This document shows, piece after piece, positions 1-8,699 of a DNA stretch of 61,104 nucleotides (within the stretch, counting starts at the first letter, position 1; each line of letters begins with the position of its first letter). Source of the stretch: JBDRKE01 sp043814315 (GTDB lineage: Bacteria; Omnitrophota; Gorgyraeia; Gygaellales; Profunditerraquicolaceae). The stretch lies in the NCBI GenBank assembly GCA_043814315.1, contig JBDRKE010000016.1, positions 1 through 61,104 on the forward strand. The letters run 5' to 3'. The translations under genes and the position numbers were made by a program. A model generated the notes under the pieces. The model did not search any database, had not been told where the DNA came from, and saw nothing but the letters and a program-made list of their open reading frames with translations.

Positions 1-2
1 GA

Positions 3-92
3 TTATTTTTTACCGGAACAACAACCGCCGCCTTTTTTCGCCAAAAATATAACAACGACAATCAAGAGAACAACCCCTAACCACATAATCAT
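3..92 (-). CDS. Small Cys-rich single-span membrane protein (29 aa)
   Basis: This short frame opens with ATG behind a strong GAGGAGG ribosome site and encodes 29 residues. An N-terminal hydrophobic span (residues 4-18) is followed by Lys-Lys, three Gly, a Cys-Cys pair and a basic tail. The layout resembles the tiny Cys-rich membrane peptides found near metal transporters such as FeoB-associated proteins, but I cannot place it in a named family. It follows a peptidase gene and a copper ATPase on the same strand, so a metal-related role is only a guess. The clear ribosome site makes translation plausible. Confidence 0.55.
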   Translation of the reverse strand: MIMWLGVVLLIVVVIFLAKKGGGCCSGKK

Positions 93-178
93 TTTTGCCT
101 CCTCAATTTGCCCGCTATAGCAGATTCAGCAAATTGATCCCGAGCATCCAGCTATTTCTTTTTAGATGCGAGGGATAA

Positions 179-811
179 TTATCTAAAAATGCCAAATAGC
201 AGGTCGATTAATCCGTAAATGACACTTTGCATCAGCGTTATCACGGGATTGAGAAGCCCCGTAAAAAGCAAAATGACCAATATAAAGAAACCGTAAGGCT
301 CAAGCCTGGAAAAACTTGCCTGGGCTGCCGGCGAGAGAAAACTCATCAGAATCTTTGAGCCATCCAGCGGAGGGATGGGAATCAGATTAAAAGCACCCAG
401 AATAATGTTAATCCTTACCACCAAAAAAAGTATAGTTGAAAAGGTCGGGTGAGAACCGATAAAGGTAAGCTGTAACAAAAATACGGCGATAATGGCAATC
501 AGTATGTTCGTGGCGCAACCTGCCAGGGAAACACAGAAGAAACCCAATCGCGAGCGCTTCAGGTTGTAATAATCCACAGGCACGGGCCTGGCCCAGCCAA
601 AACCTACAAGGAAAAGCATAAGTGTGCCGATAGGATCCAGGTGCGCCGCCGGATTCAGCGTCAGCCGGCCGTTACGCAAGGCCGTATCATCCCCAAAAAA
701 ATGCGCCACCCACCCGTGAGCCACCTCATGGGCAATCACGGAATAAAGCAGCGACACAGCCAATACAATAAAGGCTATCGGATTAATAAATAAAAGTGAA
801 ATCAATCCCAT
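179..811 (-). CDS. Site-2-protease-like M50 family membrane metallopeptidase
   Basis: This is a 210-residue polytopic membrane protein. The zinc motif HEVAH lies at residues 28-32 in the first membrane region. The second conserved M50 motif, NLIPIPPLDG, lies near residues 142-151 and supplies the Asp ligand. It is the short form of the family, with no PDZ domain, as in many bacterial and archaeal site-2-protease homologues. It should cleave substrates within or near the membrane; the substrate is unknown. The start is preceded by AAGGAGA. It lies downstream of the copper ATPase, about 220 bases away, and may be transcribed separately. Confidence 0.88.
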   Translation of the reverse strand: MGLISLLFINPIAFIVLAVSLLYSVIAHEVAHGWVAHFFGDDTALRNGRLTLNPAAHLDPIGTLMLFLVGFGWARPVPVDYYNLKRSRLGFFCVSLAGCATNILIAIIAVFLLQLTFIGSHPTFSTILFLVVRINIILGAFNLIPIPPLDGSKILMSFLSPAAQASFSRLEPYGFFILVILLFTGLLNPVITLMQSVIYGLIDLLFGIFR

Positions 812-940
812 CTTAAAATCTCTCCTTCTTTTACTTTATTATATCATGTCCTGTCAAACTACCAAATCATTTTATAGGAGCTCTTGCGAACTGCCCCTGT
901 CCTTTTCTCGCTTGAGGTCGCTCATCTCAAGATCCTCTTT

Positions 941-1007
941 AAGATCGGGTCTTGTAACTTTGTCTTGTAACTCCTTGCCTATCAAAGCATTTCAAGACCC
1001 GGTCTTG
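941..1007. repeat. Inverted repeat with GGGTCTTG core
   Basis: Arms AAGATCGGGTCTTG (941-954) and CAAGACCCGGTCTT (993-1006) pair at 13 of 14 positions around a 38-base spacer. The same arms, perfectly matched, occur near 48924-48978. The element sits between the M50 peptidase and the end of the copper ATPase. There is no T-run, so it is not a standard terminator. Confidence 0.6.
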
Positions 1008-1028
1008 AATAGTAGGAATCTTTAAGCT

Positions 1029-2876
1029 TTACTTCTTGATTCTTAAGAAGCGGGCGTTGATGGCCACGATGACCGTGCTTAAAGACATAAGCACAGCGCC
1101 CAGGGCAGGGCTTAAAATGATTCCCCACTTATAGAAGACTCCCGCTGCCAAAGGAATCGCAAATGAATTGTACCCGGTCGCCCATACCAGGTTCTGGACC
1201 ATTTTCTTATAGGTGGCGCGTGCCAACCCGAGGATAGCTACGGCATCCATGGGATTGTTTCTCACAAGGATGATATCTGCGGCCTCAACGGCCACATCCG
1301 TCCCGGCGCCTATGGCAATACCCACATCTGCCTGTGCTAAGGCAGGCGCATCGTTTACGCCGTCGCCAGCCATGGCGACAATCAAGCCTCTCTGCTGAAC
1401 TTCCTTGACCTTCAAAGCTTTTTCCTGAGGCAGGACCTCTGCAAAATATTCATCCAGGCCAATTTCTTGCGCTACCCACTGCGCCACTTCTTTTTTATCG
1501 CCTGTGAGCATCATGCACCGGATCCCCATCTCTTTAAGTCTGGAGACCGCGTGTTTGGATTCAGGCCTGATCCTGTCAGCAAGAGCTATAGCGCCTTTAA
1601 GCTCTGCGTCTATCATGACAAAAACAATGGTCTTGCCCTGCGAAGAAAGCTTATTAATCCTATCGTCATTCACGGTTATATTTTTTTCTCTTAAGTAACC
1701 GGGGCTGACGACTTGTATCTCTTTGCCGTTAACCCTTCCTTGCGCTCCTTTTCCCGTAATGGCTTTAAAACCCTCAGTGGGAAAGGTGTCTCTGGCAGAC
1801 ATGGTGATCCCTTTTGCAATAGGATGTTCGGAGCGCGCCTCAACGGATGCAGCGTATTTCAAGAGCTCATCTTCCGTTATGCCGCCCGACAAAATTATCT
1901 TATCGGTTACGCCAAAATTACCCTCTGTAAGAGTCCCTGTCTTATCAAATATGATGGCCTGAATGTTCCGGGCCACCTCAAAAGCAGCTCTGTTACGAAT
2001 GAGGAGCCCTCCTCTTGCAGCCAGGGCCGTTGAAACCGCAACCACCAGAGGAATGGCAAGGCCCAAAGCATGCGGACAGGTGATAACCATAACGGTTACC
2101 GCCCTTTCCAGCGCAAAAGCAAAATCCTTATCCATAAAGACAAGCCAGACAAATAGGGTGACGGCACCTGCCGAGAGAGCTATCAAGGTCAACCCAAGGG
2201 CTGCGCGGTTCGCCAGATCCTGAGTCTTGGATTTACTCTGCTGCGCTTCCTGTACTAAATTTATAATCTGCGATAAAAAAGAATCTTTACCGGTTTTCTC
2301 GACTTCAACCGTGAGAGACCCCTCTGCGTTCAGAGAACCACCGATAACCTGACCTCCCGATTTCTTGGACACAGGTCTGGATTCGCCAGTCAGCATGGCT
2401 TCATTAACAGCACTTTCTCCTTCAACGATACGGCCGTCCGCCGGAATCTTTTCTCCCGGCTTTACGATAATCCTGTCATTGACTTTTAATTCCTCCAAAG
2501 GAACATCCCGTATGCTTCCATCCGGCATGACTCTATGCGCATGGGAAGGCATCAGCCTTACCAGCTCCTCCAGCGCACGCGACGCGCCCATGACAGACTT
2601 CATCTCTATCCAGTGGCCAAGAAGCATGATATCCACCAAAGTCACCAGCTCCCAGAAGAATATCTTGCCGCTTAATCCAAACACAACCGCGCTACTATAT
2701 AGGTAAGCGGTTACCAAGGCAAGCGCTATCAAGGTCATCATGCCGGGCTGCTTGCTCTTAAGTTCATCCAAGAGCCCTTTAAAAAACGGGGTGCCGCCGT
2801 AAAAAAACACTAACGAAGATAAGCCGAAAAGAATATACAAATCTCCCTTAAAACCTAATCGACTCTCCCAAGCCAA
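1029..2876 (-). CDS. Copper-translocating P1B-type ATPase, main part (frameshifted)
   Basis: This frame holds most of a heavy-metal P-type ATPase. It has the actuator motif TGES at residues 163-166, the intramembrane CPH motif at 267-269, the phosphorylation motif DKTGTLT from residue 311 and the hinge motif GDGVNDAP near residue 500. CPH rather than CPC points to the CopB-like P1B-3 group, linked to Cu or Ag export. The apparent start is a TTG without meaning: the true N-terminus is in the next frame upstream (2848-3129). Removing one T from the TTTT run near 2840 joins the two frames into a continuous family-typical sequence. Either an assembly error or a real frameshift explains this. Confidence 0.88.
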   Translation of the reverse strand: MAWESRLGFKGDLYILFGLSSLVFFYGGTPFFKGLLDELKSKQPGMMTLIALALVTAYLYSSAVVFGLSGKIFFWELVTLVDIMLLGHWIEMKSVMGASRALEELVRLMPSHAHRVMPDGSIRDVPLEELKVNDRIIVKPGEKIPADGRIVEGESAVNEAMLTGESRPVSKKSGGQVIGGSLNAEGSLTVEVEKTGKDSFLSQIINLVQEAQQSKSKTQDLANRAALGLTLIALSAGAVTLFVWLVFMDKDFAFALERAVTVMVITCPHALGLAIPLVVAVSTALAARGGLLIRNRAAFEVARNIQAIIFDKTGTLTEGNFGVTDKIILSGGITEDELLKYAASVEARSEHPIAKGITMSARDTFPTEGFKAITGKGAQGRVNGKEIQVVSPGYLREKNITVNDDRINKLSSQGKTIVFVMIDAELKGAIALADRIRPESKHAVSRLKEMGIRCMMLTGDKKEVAQWVAQEIGLDEYFAEVLPQEKALKVKEVQQRGLIVAMAGDGVNDAPALAQADVGIAIGAGTDVAVEAADIILVRNNPMDAVAILGLARATYKKMVQNLVWATGYNSFAIPLAAGVFYKWGIILSPALGAVLMSLSTVIVAINARFLRIKK

Positions 2877-3129
2877 AAAACTGCTGGATCATGGGAGAAA
2901 GGATAAGTATGGGCAAACTCAGGGCGAGAGAAATCCAGAAACGTTTCTTAAAATCCGCCACCATATGGATATGATGGGACGCATGGCCACCGTGATGAGG
3001 CCTGTTTTCTACGCCCAAAAATTTATTTTTACAACCCTGGCTGCAGAAATAATAAACCTTTGCGTCCTTCTCTAACTTCACGGCCCGCCTTTCATCCACT
3101 TCCATTTTACATACGGGATCCCTCTTCAC
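2848..3129 (-). CDS. Copper ATPase N-terminal part with YHS domain (frameshifted)
   Basis: This 93-residue frame starts with GTG behind AAGGAGA. It carries a YHS metal-binding domain (DPVCKM at residues 4-9, then YFCSQGC), a His-rich linker near residues 44-55 and the first transmembrane segment (about 67-86). These belong to the front of the adjacent P1B-type ATPase. The frame ends at a TAA created by the extra base in a T-run. A YHS domain ahead of a CopB-type pump is a known arrangement. The gene begins 25 bases after batE stops, so it may be read through from the Bat operon. Confidence 0.8.
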   Translation of the reverse strand: MKRDPVCKMEVDERRAVKLEKDAKVYYFCSQGCKNKFLGVENRPHHGGHASHHIHMVADFKKRFWISLALSLPILILSPMIQQFFGLGESIRF

Positions 3130-3153
3130 AAAACTCTCCTTTTCTAAAAATCC

Positions 3154-3948
3154 TCACTCCTTAATAGCCTCCACAGACGAAGCGCTAATCCAGCCTAATT
3201 TTCCGTCAGAGCGTTTTATTTTATACCCATTTCCTGTCTTGCCTAAGATTTCCACAATGCTGCCTTCAGGAAGCTTAAAAAAGGTTGTCGCGGTTTCAAA
3301 GGGCTCAAACTTGACATCGGCTAGCTTGCTGATGACGACCGCGGCGTTGTTAAAAGTATCTATTTTCCGGTTTAAAGAAAGGGCTGCCGGCAGAAAGAGA
3401 AGCCCTAATAAAATTAGGATGGGCATGGAGAATCTTCTGAATCTTTTTAAAAACAGGTTCAGCGATAAAATCGCCATGGCCGCCATGTATAAAAACGACA
3501 AAAAATACGCCAGGCCGTTGATGCTGACTCCCGCAAACAACCTGTCTATCCATCTTTGGAACCTGCTGCCGGGAATTTCTGGCAGGCCCAGATTCAATAA
3601 ACTCCTTACATAATCGTAATTTGACTTAAGGTCGCTGTCATAGGGCATAAAAAACATGGCCCGTTCGTAATAAAGCACCGTCTTTCCAAGGTCACCCTTC
3701 TTAAAATAACTGTTGGCTAAATTGTAATACAGGTTGCCGTTTTCATAACCCTTCTTAAGTATCTTTTCATACTGAGCGGCGGCTTCTTCATAGCGGCTGT
3801 CTTTGTAGGCAAAGTTTGCTTCTATAAAAAGCTTTCGTAATTCGGAATTCTCCTGGGCCTGCGCCACAGATATGCAACTCAAGGCACACGACCCTGCCAG
3901 GAAAACGGCCAAAACCCATTGATTCAGTTTACTCTTTTTTTTCCTCAT
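3154..3948 (-). CDS. batE: BatE-like TPR and SH3 protein
   Basis: The 264-residue product has a signal peptide (about 1-31) and TPR-like helices (about 35-105). Two membrane spans follow (about 140-190), with a C-terminal bacterial SH3 domain (about 205-260) ending in GWISASSVE. TPR proteins of this form close Bat operons and are thought to scaffold periplasmic complexes. It overlaps batD by four bases, so translation is probably coupled. The exact biochemical role is unknown; the family was first linked to aerotolerance in Bacteroides. Confidence 0.78.
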   Translation of the reverse strand: MRKKKSKLNQWVLAVFLAGSCALSCISVAQAQENSELRKLFIEANFAYKDSRYEEAAAQYEKILKKGYENGNLYYNLANSYFKKGDLGKTVLYYERAMFFMPYDSDLKSNYDYVRSLLNLGLPEIPGSRFQRWIDRLFAGVSINGLAYFLSFLYMAAMAILSLNLFLKRFRRFSMPILILLGLLFLPAALSLNRKIDTFNNAAVVISKLADVKFEPFETATTFFKLPEGSIVEILGKTGNGYKIKRSDGKLGWISASSVEAIKE

Positions 3949-5786
3949 AGGACCTTGTTTCTCTGAAAGTAATCTATGACTTCCTGGAGATTCTTAAGCG
4001 TCTTCTCCCTATCGGCCCTGCTGAATTCCGAAGCGGCAAACCGCGCCATATCGCAATCAGAAAAGACGGACCTTAATTGATCCAGCACCTGGGGCGGGTA
4101 AGATTTGCCTTTCAGGTTATCATCGACTATACTTATGGTTATCGACTGCGAAGCGAAATGAAATTTATCTCCCAGGTATTCTTGGAGCGTCTGGAATACG
4201 GTATCGTAGAATTCTCTTGTTTTTCCCGCGCCCAGATATCCTTTGGCTTTGTTTAAGCCCTGCTTCGCTTTGCCGGGCGCTTTTAACTGGCGCGCGTATC
4301 TTATGTCTGTCCTAAGCTTCTCGGAACGCGCATGAAAACCAAAAAGCAGCAGAAAAACCAATAAAGGAAACATCTGAAGCCACAAAAACATTTTGTTTTT
4401 ATAAACAAACTCTCCCTTTTTCCTTAATCCGCCCAGCGAATCTTTGATGTACACAATATCCCTTCCTAATTTCTCCTCAAAGGCAGGCATGCCGGGCCGC
4501 GTAGACTCTATAATTTTTAATTCCTCTTCTTTTTCGGGCTTTAATACCTTGAGCGCAAAAGGCCCTTTTGTTAACGTGCGGTATTGCGCGGTTTTCGGGT
4601 CAAAGAAACTGAAATACAGCGCAGGAAGCTCCTTAACCGCGGCGTTCATAGGCAGGAGGATCTGCTCAAATATCTTGCGGCCTTTTTCCTGTTTGGCCTG
4701 AGGCTCATAGACTTTAAAATTACGGTCCGATTTTATTTCCGGCGGATTCACGGTATTAAAATTCCCCTCTCCCTTTATGATGACTTTTAAAGTCACGGGG
4801 TCAGCGACCTTGACCTCCTCAGGAGCCAAGCTTACCTCCATATCAAAGTCGCCTATCGCGCCGCTAAAGTCCTGCGGCCTGTTCTCTTCGGGGAGGGCTA
4901 GCACCGTTATGGGGATATCGGGAGATTTCAGATTTAGCGGATAAGTCTCGTATCTGCCAAAAAAATTATTAAAAAAATCAGAGCCAAAGAAATCATCAAA
5001 GGAAGAAGACGTTCCTCCCTGAGGCTCTTTTCTCACAATCAGGTTACACTTGAGAGTGGCAGGACCCAATCTGAACTCTCCGGGCCGAACACCGAACATG
5101 TTCGTATTAAACTCAATCACGTCATAACCTACGCCGTTGATAACATCCCGATACTGTTTGGGCTGGTCAAATCCGGCCAGAGACATTCCTTCATGGATTA
5201 ATTGCGGATACTCTATATCTCTGACCCCCAGCCTGTTGACATACAATTTGGCGGTTACGGGAACGTTTTCGTTCAAGTAGATTTTATTCTTTTGGGCCTG
5301 CACCCGCAAAAATATCCTGTCGCTTAAATCCTGGGCTTCTGATCCCTGTTGAGATTCAGAAGGCGCTCCTTGCACCGGCCCTTTAACCACTTCGATGTCA
5401 ATTGAGTTTGAAGAATAATTATCGTTGTTATATTCGAGTTTAAAAGGGCCTATCTTGAAAATGCCTTCTTTTGTCGGCAGCAGCGTATAAACATGGGTTA
5501 TAGAGCTGGAGACCTTTCCGTTGACGATGGACATCCTGGTAGAAGGCCCCAAATAACGCAACTGGAATCCTTCCAGGGGAGGCAGCTGCAGTGCCGGCAT
5601 ATTCTGCGTGTCGGAAAAGGTCAGATTAAGCTCCAGCGGCTCACCCAGGGAGACCTTATGACGGCCCACCGTTATTTCAAAATTAACATCCCTGGCAAAA
5701 CAGTCAAGCGTAAAGCTCAAAGCGCAAAGCGCAAAACTTAAAACTAAAAACTTTTGTTTTGAAATTTGGATTTTGGATTTTGACAT
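3945..5786 (-). CDS. batD: BatD-like exported protein
   Basis: This 613-residue protein has a signal peptide ending near CFA (residue 31). A long beta-rich extracytoplasmic region follows, then a membrane span near residues 470-485 and a cytoplasmic C-terminal helical region. Size and layout match BatD (oxygen tolerance protein). The first 20 or so codons are built from repeated short motifs typical of the spacers in this genome, so the signal peptide appears to have arisen in, or been overwritten by, repeat sequence. It lies 12 bases after batC and overlaps batE. Confidence 0.82.
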   Translation of the reverse strand: MSKSKIQISKQKFLVLSFALCALSFTLDCFARDVNFEITVGRHKVSLGEPLELNLTFSDTQNMPALQLPPLEGFQLRYLGPSTRMSIVNGKVSSSITHVYTLLPTKEGIFKIGPFKLEYNNDNYSSNSIDIEVVKGPVQGAPSESQQGSEAQDLSDRIFLRVQAQKNKIYLNENVPVTAKLYVNRLGVRDIEYPQLIHEGMSLAGFDQPKQYRDVINGVGYDVIEFNTNMFGVRPGEFRLGPATLKCNLIVRKEPQGGTSSSFDDFFGSDFFNNFFGRYETYPLNLKSPDIPITVLALPEENRPQDFSGAIGDFDMEVSLAPEEVKVADPVTLKVIIKGEGNFNTVNPPEIKSDRNFKVYEPQAKQEKGRKIFEQILLPMNAAVKELPALYFSFFDPKTAQYRTLTKGPFALKVLKPEKEEELKIIESTRPGMPAFEEKLGRDIVYIKDSLGGLRKKGEFVYKNKMFLWLQMFPLLVFLLLFGFHARSEKLRTDIRYARQLKAPGKAKQGLNKAKGYLGAGKTREFYDTVFQTLQEYLGDKFHFASQSITISIVDDNLKGKSYPPQVLDQLRSVFSDCDMARFAASEFSRADREKTLKNLQEVIDYFQRNKVL

Positions 5787-5797
5787 TGGAATTTAAA

Positions 5798-6679
5798 CTA
5801 CCAGTCCTTTAATACGTCCCCCGCAACGCCCCTTCTTGTATCTTTAAGCCTGCCGATTTCATTTTCTTCCTGGCGCAAACCCTCTAAAAGCATTCTGGCT
5901 TCCTGCTGCGACATTTCCTTAATATCCTGTTCCCGGGCCCCTTGCTGTAGCTGTTCCTCAAGTCTTTGCTTTTCTTCTTGCTGATGTTCTTCTGAGGATT
6001 GTTTCTGCTTATTCTCCTCTTCCTGTGGCTGCTTTTCTTTTTCCTCCTGCTGTTTATCTTCCTGCTGCTCTTTTGACTGTTTCTGTGGCTGCTTTTGTTC
6101 TCCCTCCTGCTGTTTATTCTCCTGCTGCTTTTCTGGCTGCTCCTGTTGCTGCTTTTGTTCCTGCTCCTGATTCTTTTGTTGTTTTAATTTCTCTTGAAGC
6201 TCTCTTAATAACTGGTCAGCCAATTCATAATTGATTTTAGCGTCATTGTCTTTAGGGCCTAATTCTACGGCCCTTTTATAATAATGGACAGATTCCTGAA
6301 GGGATTTTACCGCCTGGTCAAGGTCCGCCTGCTGCTTAAGTTCTCCCAGCTTATACTTGGAATTTCCCAGATTAAAATTGGCCCACGCCTCCTGTTTTTT
6401 ATCCTGCGCCATAAGGGATTTCTTAAAAGAATTGGCTGCTTTTTCAAAATCGCCTTCCTTATATTCGCATGAGCCCAAATCGTAGTTTATAATAGAAGAC
6501 TCCGGGACCTGTGTCAATGCCTGATTGTATAACGAGAGCGCCTCATTGTATTTTTTCTGGCGGTATAACTTATTAGCCCTCTTCACAGTCGAAGCGGCGT
6601 CGGCAGCATAAGCCATGGATACGGCCACACAGAAAAAAAGGGCGATTAATATTAAGAGAACGGTTCTTTTCATCATCAA
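5798..6679 (-). CDS. batC: BatC-like TPR protein with Gln/Glu-rich tail
   Basis: The 293-residue protein has a signal peptide (1-26), then TPR repeats over about residues 30-165. A highly charged, low-complexity region follows (about 168-250) made almost only of Gln, Glu and Lys. TPR units probably hold partners in the periplasm, and the polar tract is likely disordered or coiled-coil. It overlaps batB by four bases. The tract is strongly biased at the DNA level and would be prone to length change between strains. Confidence 0.78.
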   Translation of the reverse strand: MMMKRTVLLILIALFFCVAVSMAYAADAASTVKRANKLYRQKKYNEALSLYNQALTQVPESSIINYDLGSCEYKEGDFEKAANSFKKSLMAQDKKQEAWANFNLGNSKYKLGELKQQADLDQAVKSLQESVHYYKRAVELGPKDNDAKINYELADQLLRELQEKLKQQKNQEQEQKQQQEQPEKQQENKQQEGEQKQPQKQSKEQQEDKQQEEKEKQPQEEENKQKQSSEEHQQEEKQRLEEQLQQGAREQDIKEMSQQEARMLLEGLRQEENEIGRLKDTRRGVAGDVLKDW

Positions 6680-7704
6680 GCCTGTTTCGGGTCCTGTGTG
6701 AGACGGGATCTTCTATCCGTCACGAACGGTTCAAACAGAATGAGTATTAAAGCCAGGCCTAAGGGAATCTGGAACCGTTCGTCATAAAGCTTGCTGAGCC
6801 TGCTTTCAAAATCCCGCTTCTCCATTTTAGATAATTTTTCCCTATAGAGTAAGTCCAGGCCGAATTCCATGGAGGTAGAGCGTATGTAACTGCCTCCGGT
6901 AGACAAGGCTATTCTTTCCAGGACAGATTCATTGAGCCTTGATTTGACGACGTTACCCTGCCTGTCTTTCAAATAAGACCAGCTGCCGTCTTCCTGGCTA
7001 AGAGAAATCAATTCCCCCTCTTTTGTTCCTATCCCGATGCAAAAGATCGTTATACCGGCTTTTTTTGCCTCTTCCGCGGCTCTCAAGGAATCCCCCTCAT
7101 GCTCTTCTCCGTCGGTAATAATGATGAGCACCTTGTATTTGTTGAGCCCTCCCTCATAACTTCGGATGGCCTCTTTTATGGCGCTGGAAATGGATGTGCC
7201 CCCTCGGGGTATGATATTGGCGTCAAGGGCCTCTAACGAAAGAAGAAAACCGCCATAATCCACGGTCAGGGGACACTCCAGAAATGCGGACCCCGCAAAA
7301 GCAATCAATCCGACCCTGTCTCCTTTGAGGTTTCCCGTCAAATCCCGAATAGCCAATTTTGAACGCTCTAAGCGGCTTGGCTTCACATCAGCCGCAAGCA
7401 TGCTTTTTGAAGTATCCAACGCGATTAAAATATCCAGGCCGCGCCTTTTAACCTCCTGCCAGCGAAATCCCCATTGCGGCCGAAGCAAAGCCAGCAGTCC
7501 AAACAGAACAGCGGCAATGAGCATCATTGTTTTAAGCTTTTGCCTGGCGGGGTGAATCCGGTCAAGCAGCTCATTCAAAAGCTCTTTCTGGGCAAACCTT
7601 TCCAGGGCCATTTTGCGCGACTTAGAGACCCAGGCGTAAAAAACGGCTAAGGCTGCTAAAACTATCAGAAGAATAGTGAAAAAGTTCGGCTGGGCTAACC
7701 TCAT
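6676..7704 (-). CDS. batB: BatB-like von Willebrand factor A membrane protein
   Basis: The 342-residue protein has N-terminal membrane spans (about 8-25 and 58-75), a von Willebrand A domain (about 88-285) and a C-terminal span near 308-322. The metal-ion-dependent adhesion site is intact: DTSKS gives the DxSxS motif, and an acidic ITDGEEHEGD segment follows. With BatA it should present a metal-binding adhesion face outside the inner membrane. Four-base overlaps on both sides show tight coupling within the operon. Confidence 0.87.
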   Translation of the reverse strand: MRLAQPNFFTILLIVLAALAVFYAWVSKSRKMALERFAQKELLNELLDRIHPARQKLKTMMLIAAVLFGLLALLRPQWGFRWQEVKRRGLDILIALDTSKSMLAADVKPSRLERSKLAIRDLTGNLKGDRVGLIAFAGSAFLECPLTVDYGGFLLSLEALDANIIPRGGTSISSAIKEAIRSYEGGLNKYKVLIIITDGEEHEGDSLRAAEEAKKAGITIFCIGIGTKEGELISLSQEDGSWSYLKDRQGNVVKSRLNESVLERIALSTGGSYIRSTSMEFGLDLLYREKLSKMEKRDFESRLSKLYDERFQIPLGLALILILFEPFVTDRRSRLTQDPKQA

Positions 7705-8696
7705 GGCAATTTCCTAAGATAGGTGTTGGATAAAACCATTTCCATAAGCAGGAATATCAAGCCCGGAATAAGAAAAACCGGGAACAATTCGTTATATTCC
7801 AGGTAGCCTTTATGTTCGAAGGCTGTTTTTTCTAACTTGTCGATCTCGCTGTAAATGTCCCTTAAACTTTGCGTATCCGTGGCGCGAAAGTATTTACCTG
7901 CGGTTACGGAGGCGATTTTCATAAGGGTATCCTCATCAATATCCACCTGAACCTGCTGGTACACCTTGTTGCCGAAGAAATCTCTTACCGGATAAGGGAC
8001 CAGCCCTTTGGAGCCGGCACCGATCGTGTAAATCTTGACTTTTAAGGCAAGGGCTGCTTCTGCGGCTGTCAGAGGGGCAATTTTTCCTGCGTTGTTACGG
8101 CCGTCGGTCAGAAGGATGATGACTTTGCTTTTTGCCTTCGTATCTTTAAGCCTGTTCAAAGAAGAAGCGATCCCCGAACCGATGGCTGTCCCGTCTTCTA
8201 TCATGCCGGATTTTATCCTGTCGATATTTTTAAGAAGCCAGTCGTAATCCAGGGTCAGGGGGCAGACCGTATAGGCCCTAGCGGCAAATGTCACGATGCC
8301 GATGCGGTCATTTTTTCTTGCCTTTATAAAATCCCTCACCGCATTCTTTACCACCTCAATACGGCTTTCTCTTCTGCCGCCTACTATGAAATCTTCTGCC
8401 AGCATGCTCGTCGAGGAATCAAGGACCAGCACGATATCGATCCCCTCTGCCTCGATCTTGGAATGAGCTATGGGAGACTGCGGACGAGTGAGCGCGACAA
8501 TGAGAAAGACCACTGACAATATCCTCAATAGATAAAGCCTGCGGCTTAAAACGACCCTGAGAGAACTTTTTAAGTCAGACAAAAGCTCTCCTGAGGAAAA
8601 CCGAAAACCCCCCGATTTATTCCTCCTGTGGGCATAAAAAACCGCCAGGACCGCAAACGGCAGTAATAGCAAAACAAATGGATTATGAAATGTCAC
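7701..8696 (-). CDS. batA: BatA-like von Willebrand factor A membrane protein
   Basis: The 331-residue protein has two N-terminal membrane spans, a von Willebrand A domain (about 85-290) and a C-terminal span. The DxSxS motif is present as DSSTS, and a second conserved LLTDGRNN segment follows. BatA and BatB often occur as a pair downstream of MoxR and DUF58 proteins, and are proposed to form an inner-membrane complex whose assembly MoxR supports. The start is four bases after the stop of the upstream gene. Confidence 0.87.
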   Translation of the reverse strand: MTFHNPFVLLLLPFAVLAVFYAHRRNKSGGFRFSSGELLSDLKSSLRVVLSRRLYLLRILSVVFLIVALTRPQSPIAHSKIEAEGIDIVLVLDSSTSMLAEDFIVGGRRESRIEVVKNAVRDFIKARKNDRIGIVTFAARAYTVCPLTLDYDWLLKNIDRIKSGMIEDGTAIGSGIASSLNRLKDTKAKSKVIILLTDGRNNAGKIAPLTAAEAALALKVKIYTIGAGSKGLVPYPVRDFFGNKVYQQVQVDIDEDTLMKIASVTAGKYFRATDTQSLRDIYSEIDKLEKTAFEHKGYLEYNELFPVFLIPGLIFLLMEMVLSNTYLRKLP

Positions 8697-8699
8697 TTC

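Noticed and set aside
1213..2706. Several plus-strand open frames opposite the copper ATPase
   Set aside because: They mirror the strong minus-strand gene, lack ribosome sites and have no protein-like composition.
2836..2880. Programmed frameshift as explanation for the split ATPase
   Set aside because: The slippery run is short, there is no obvious downstream structure, and a simple indel explains the family alignment better.
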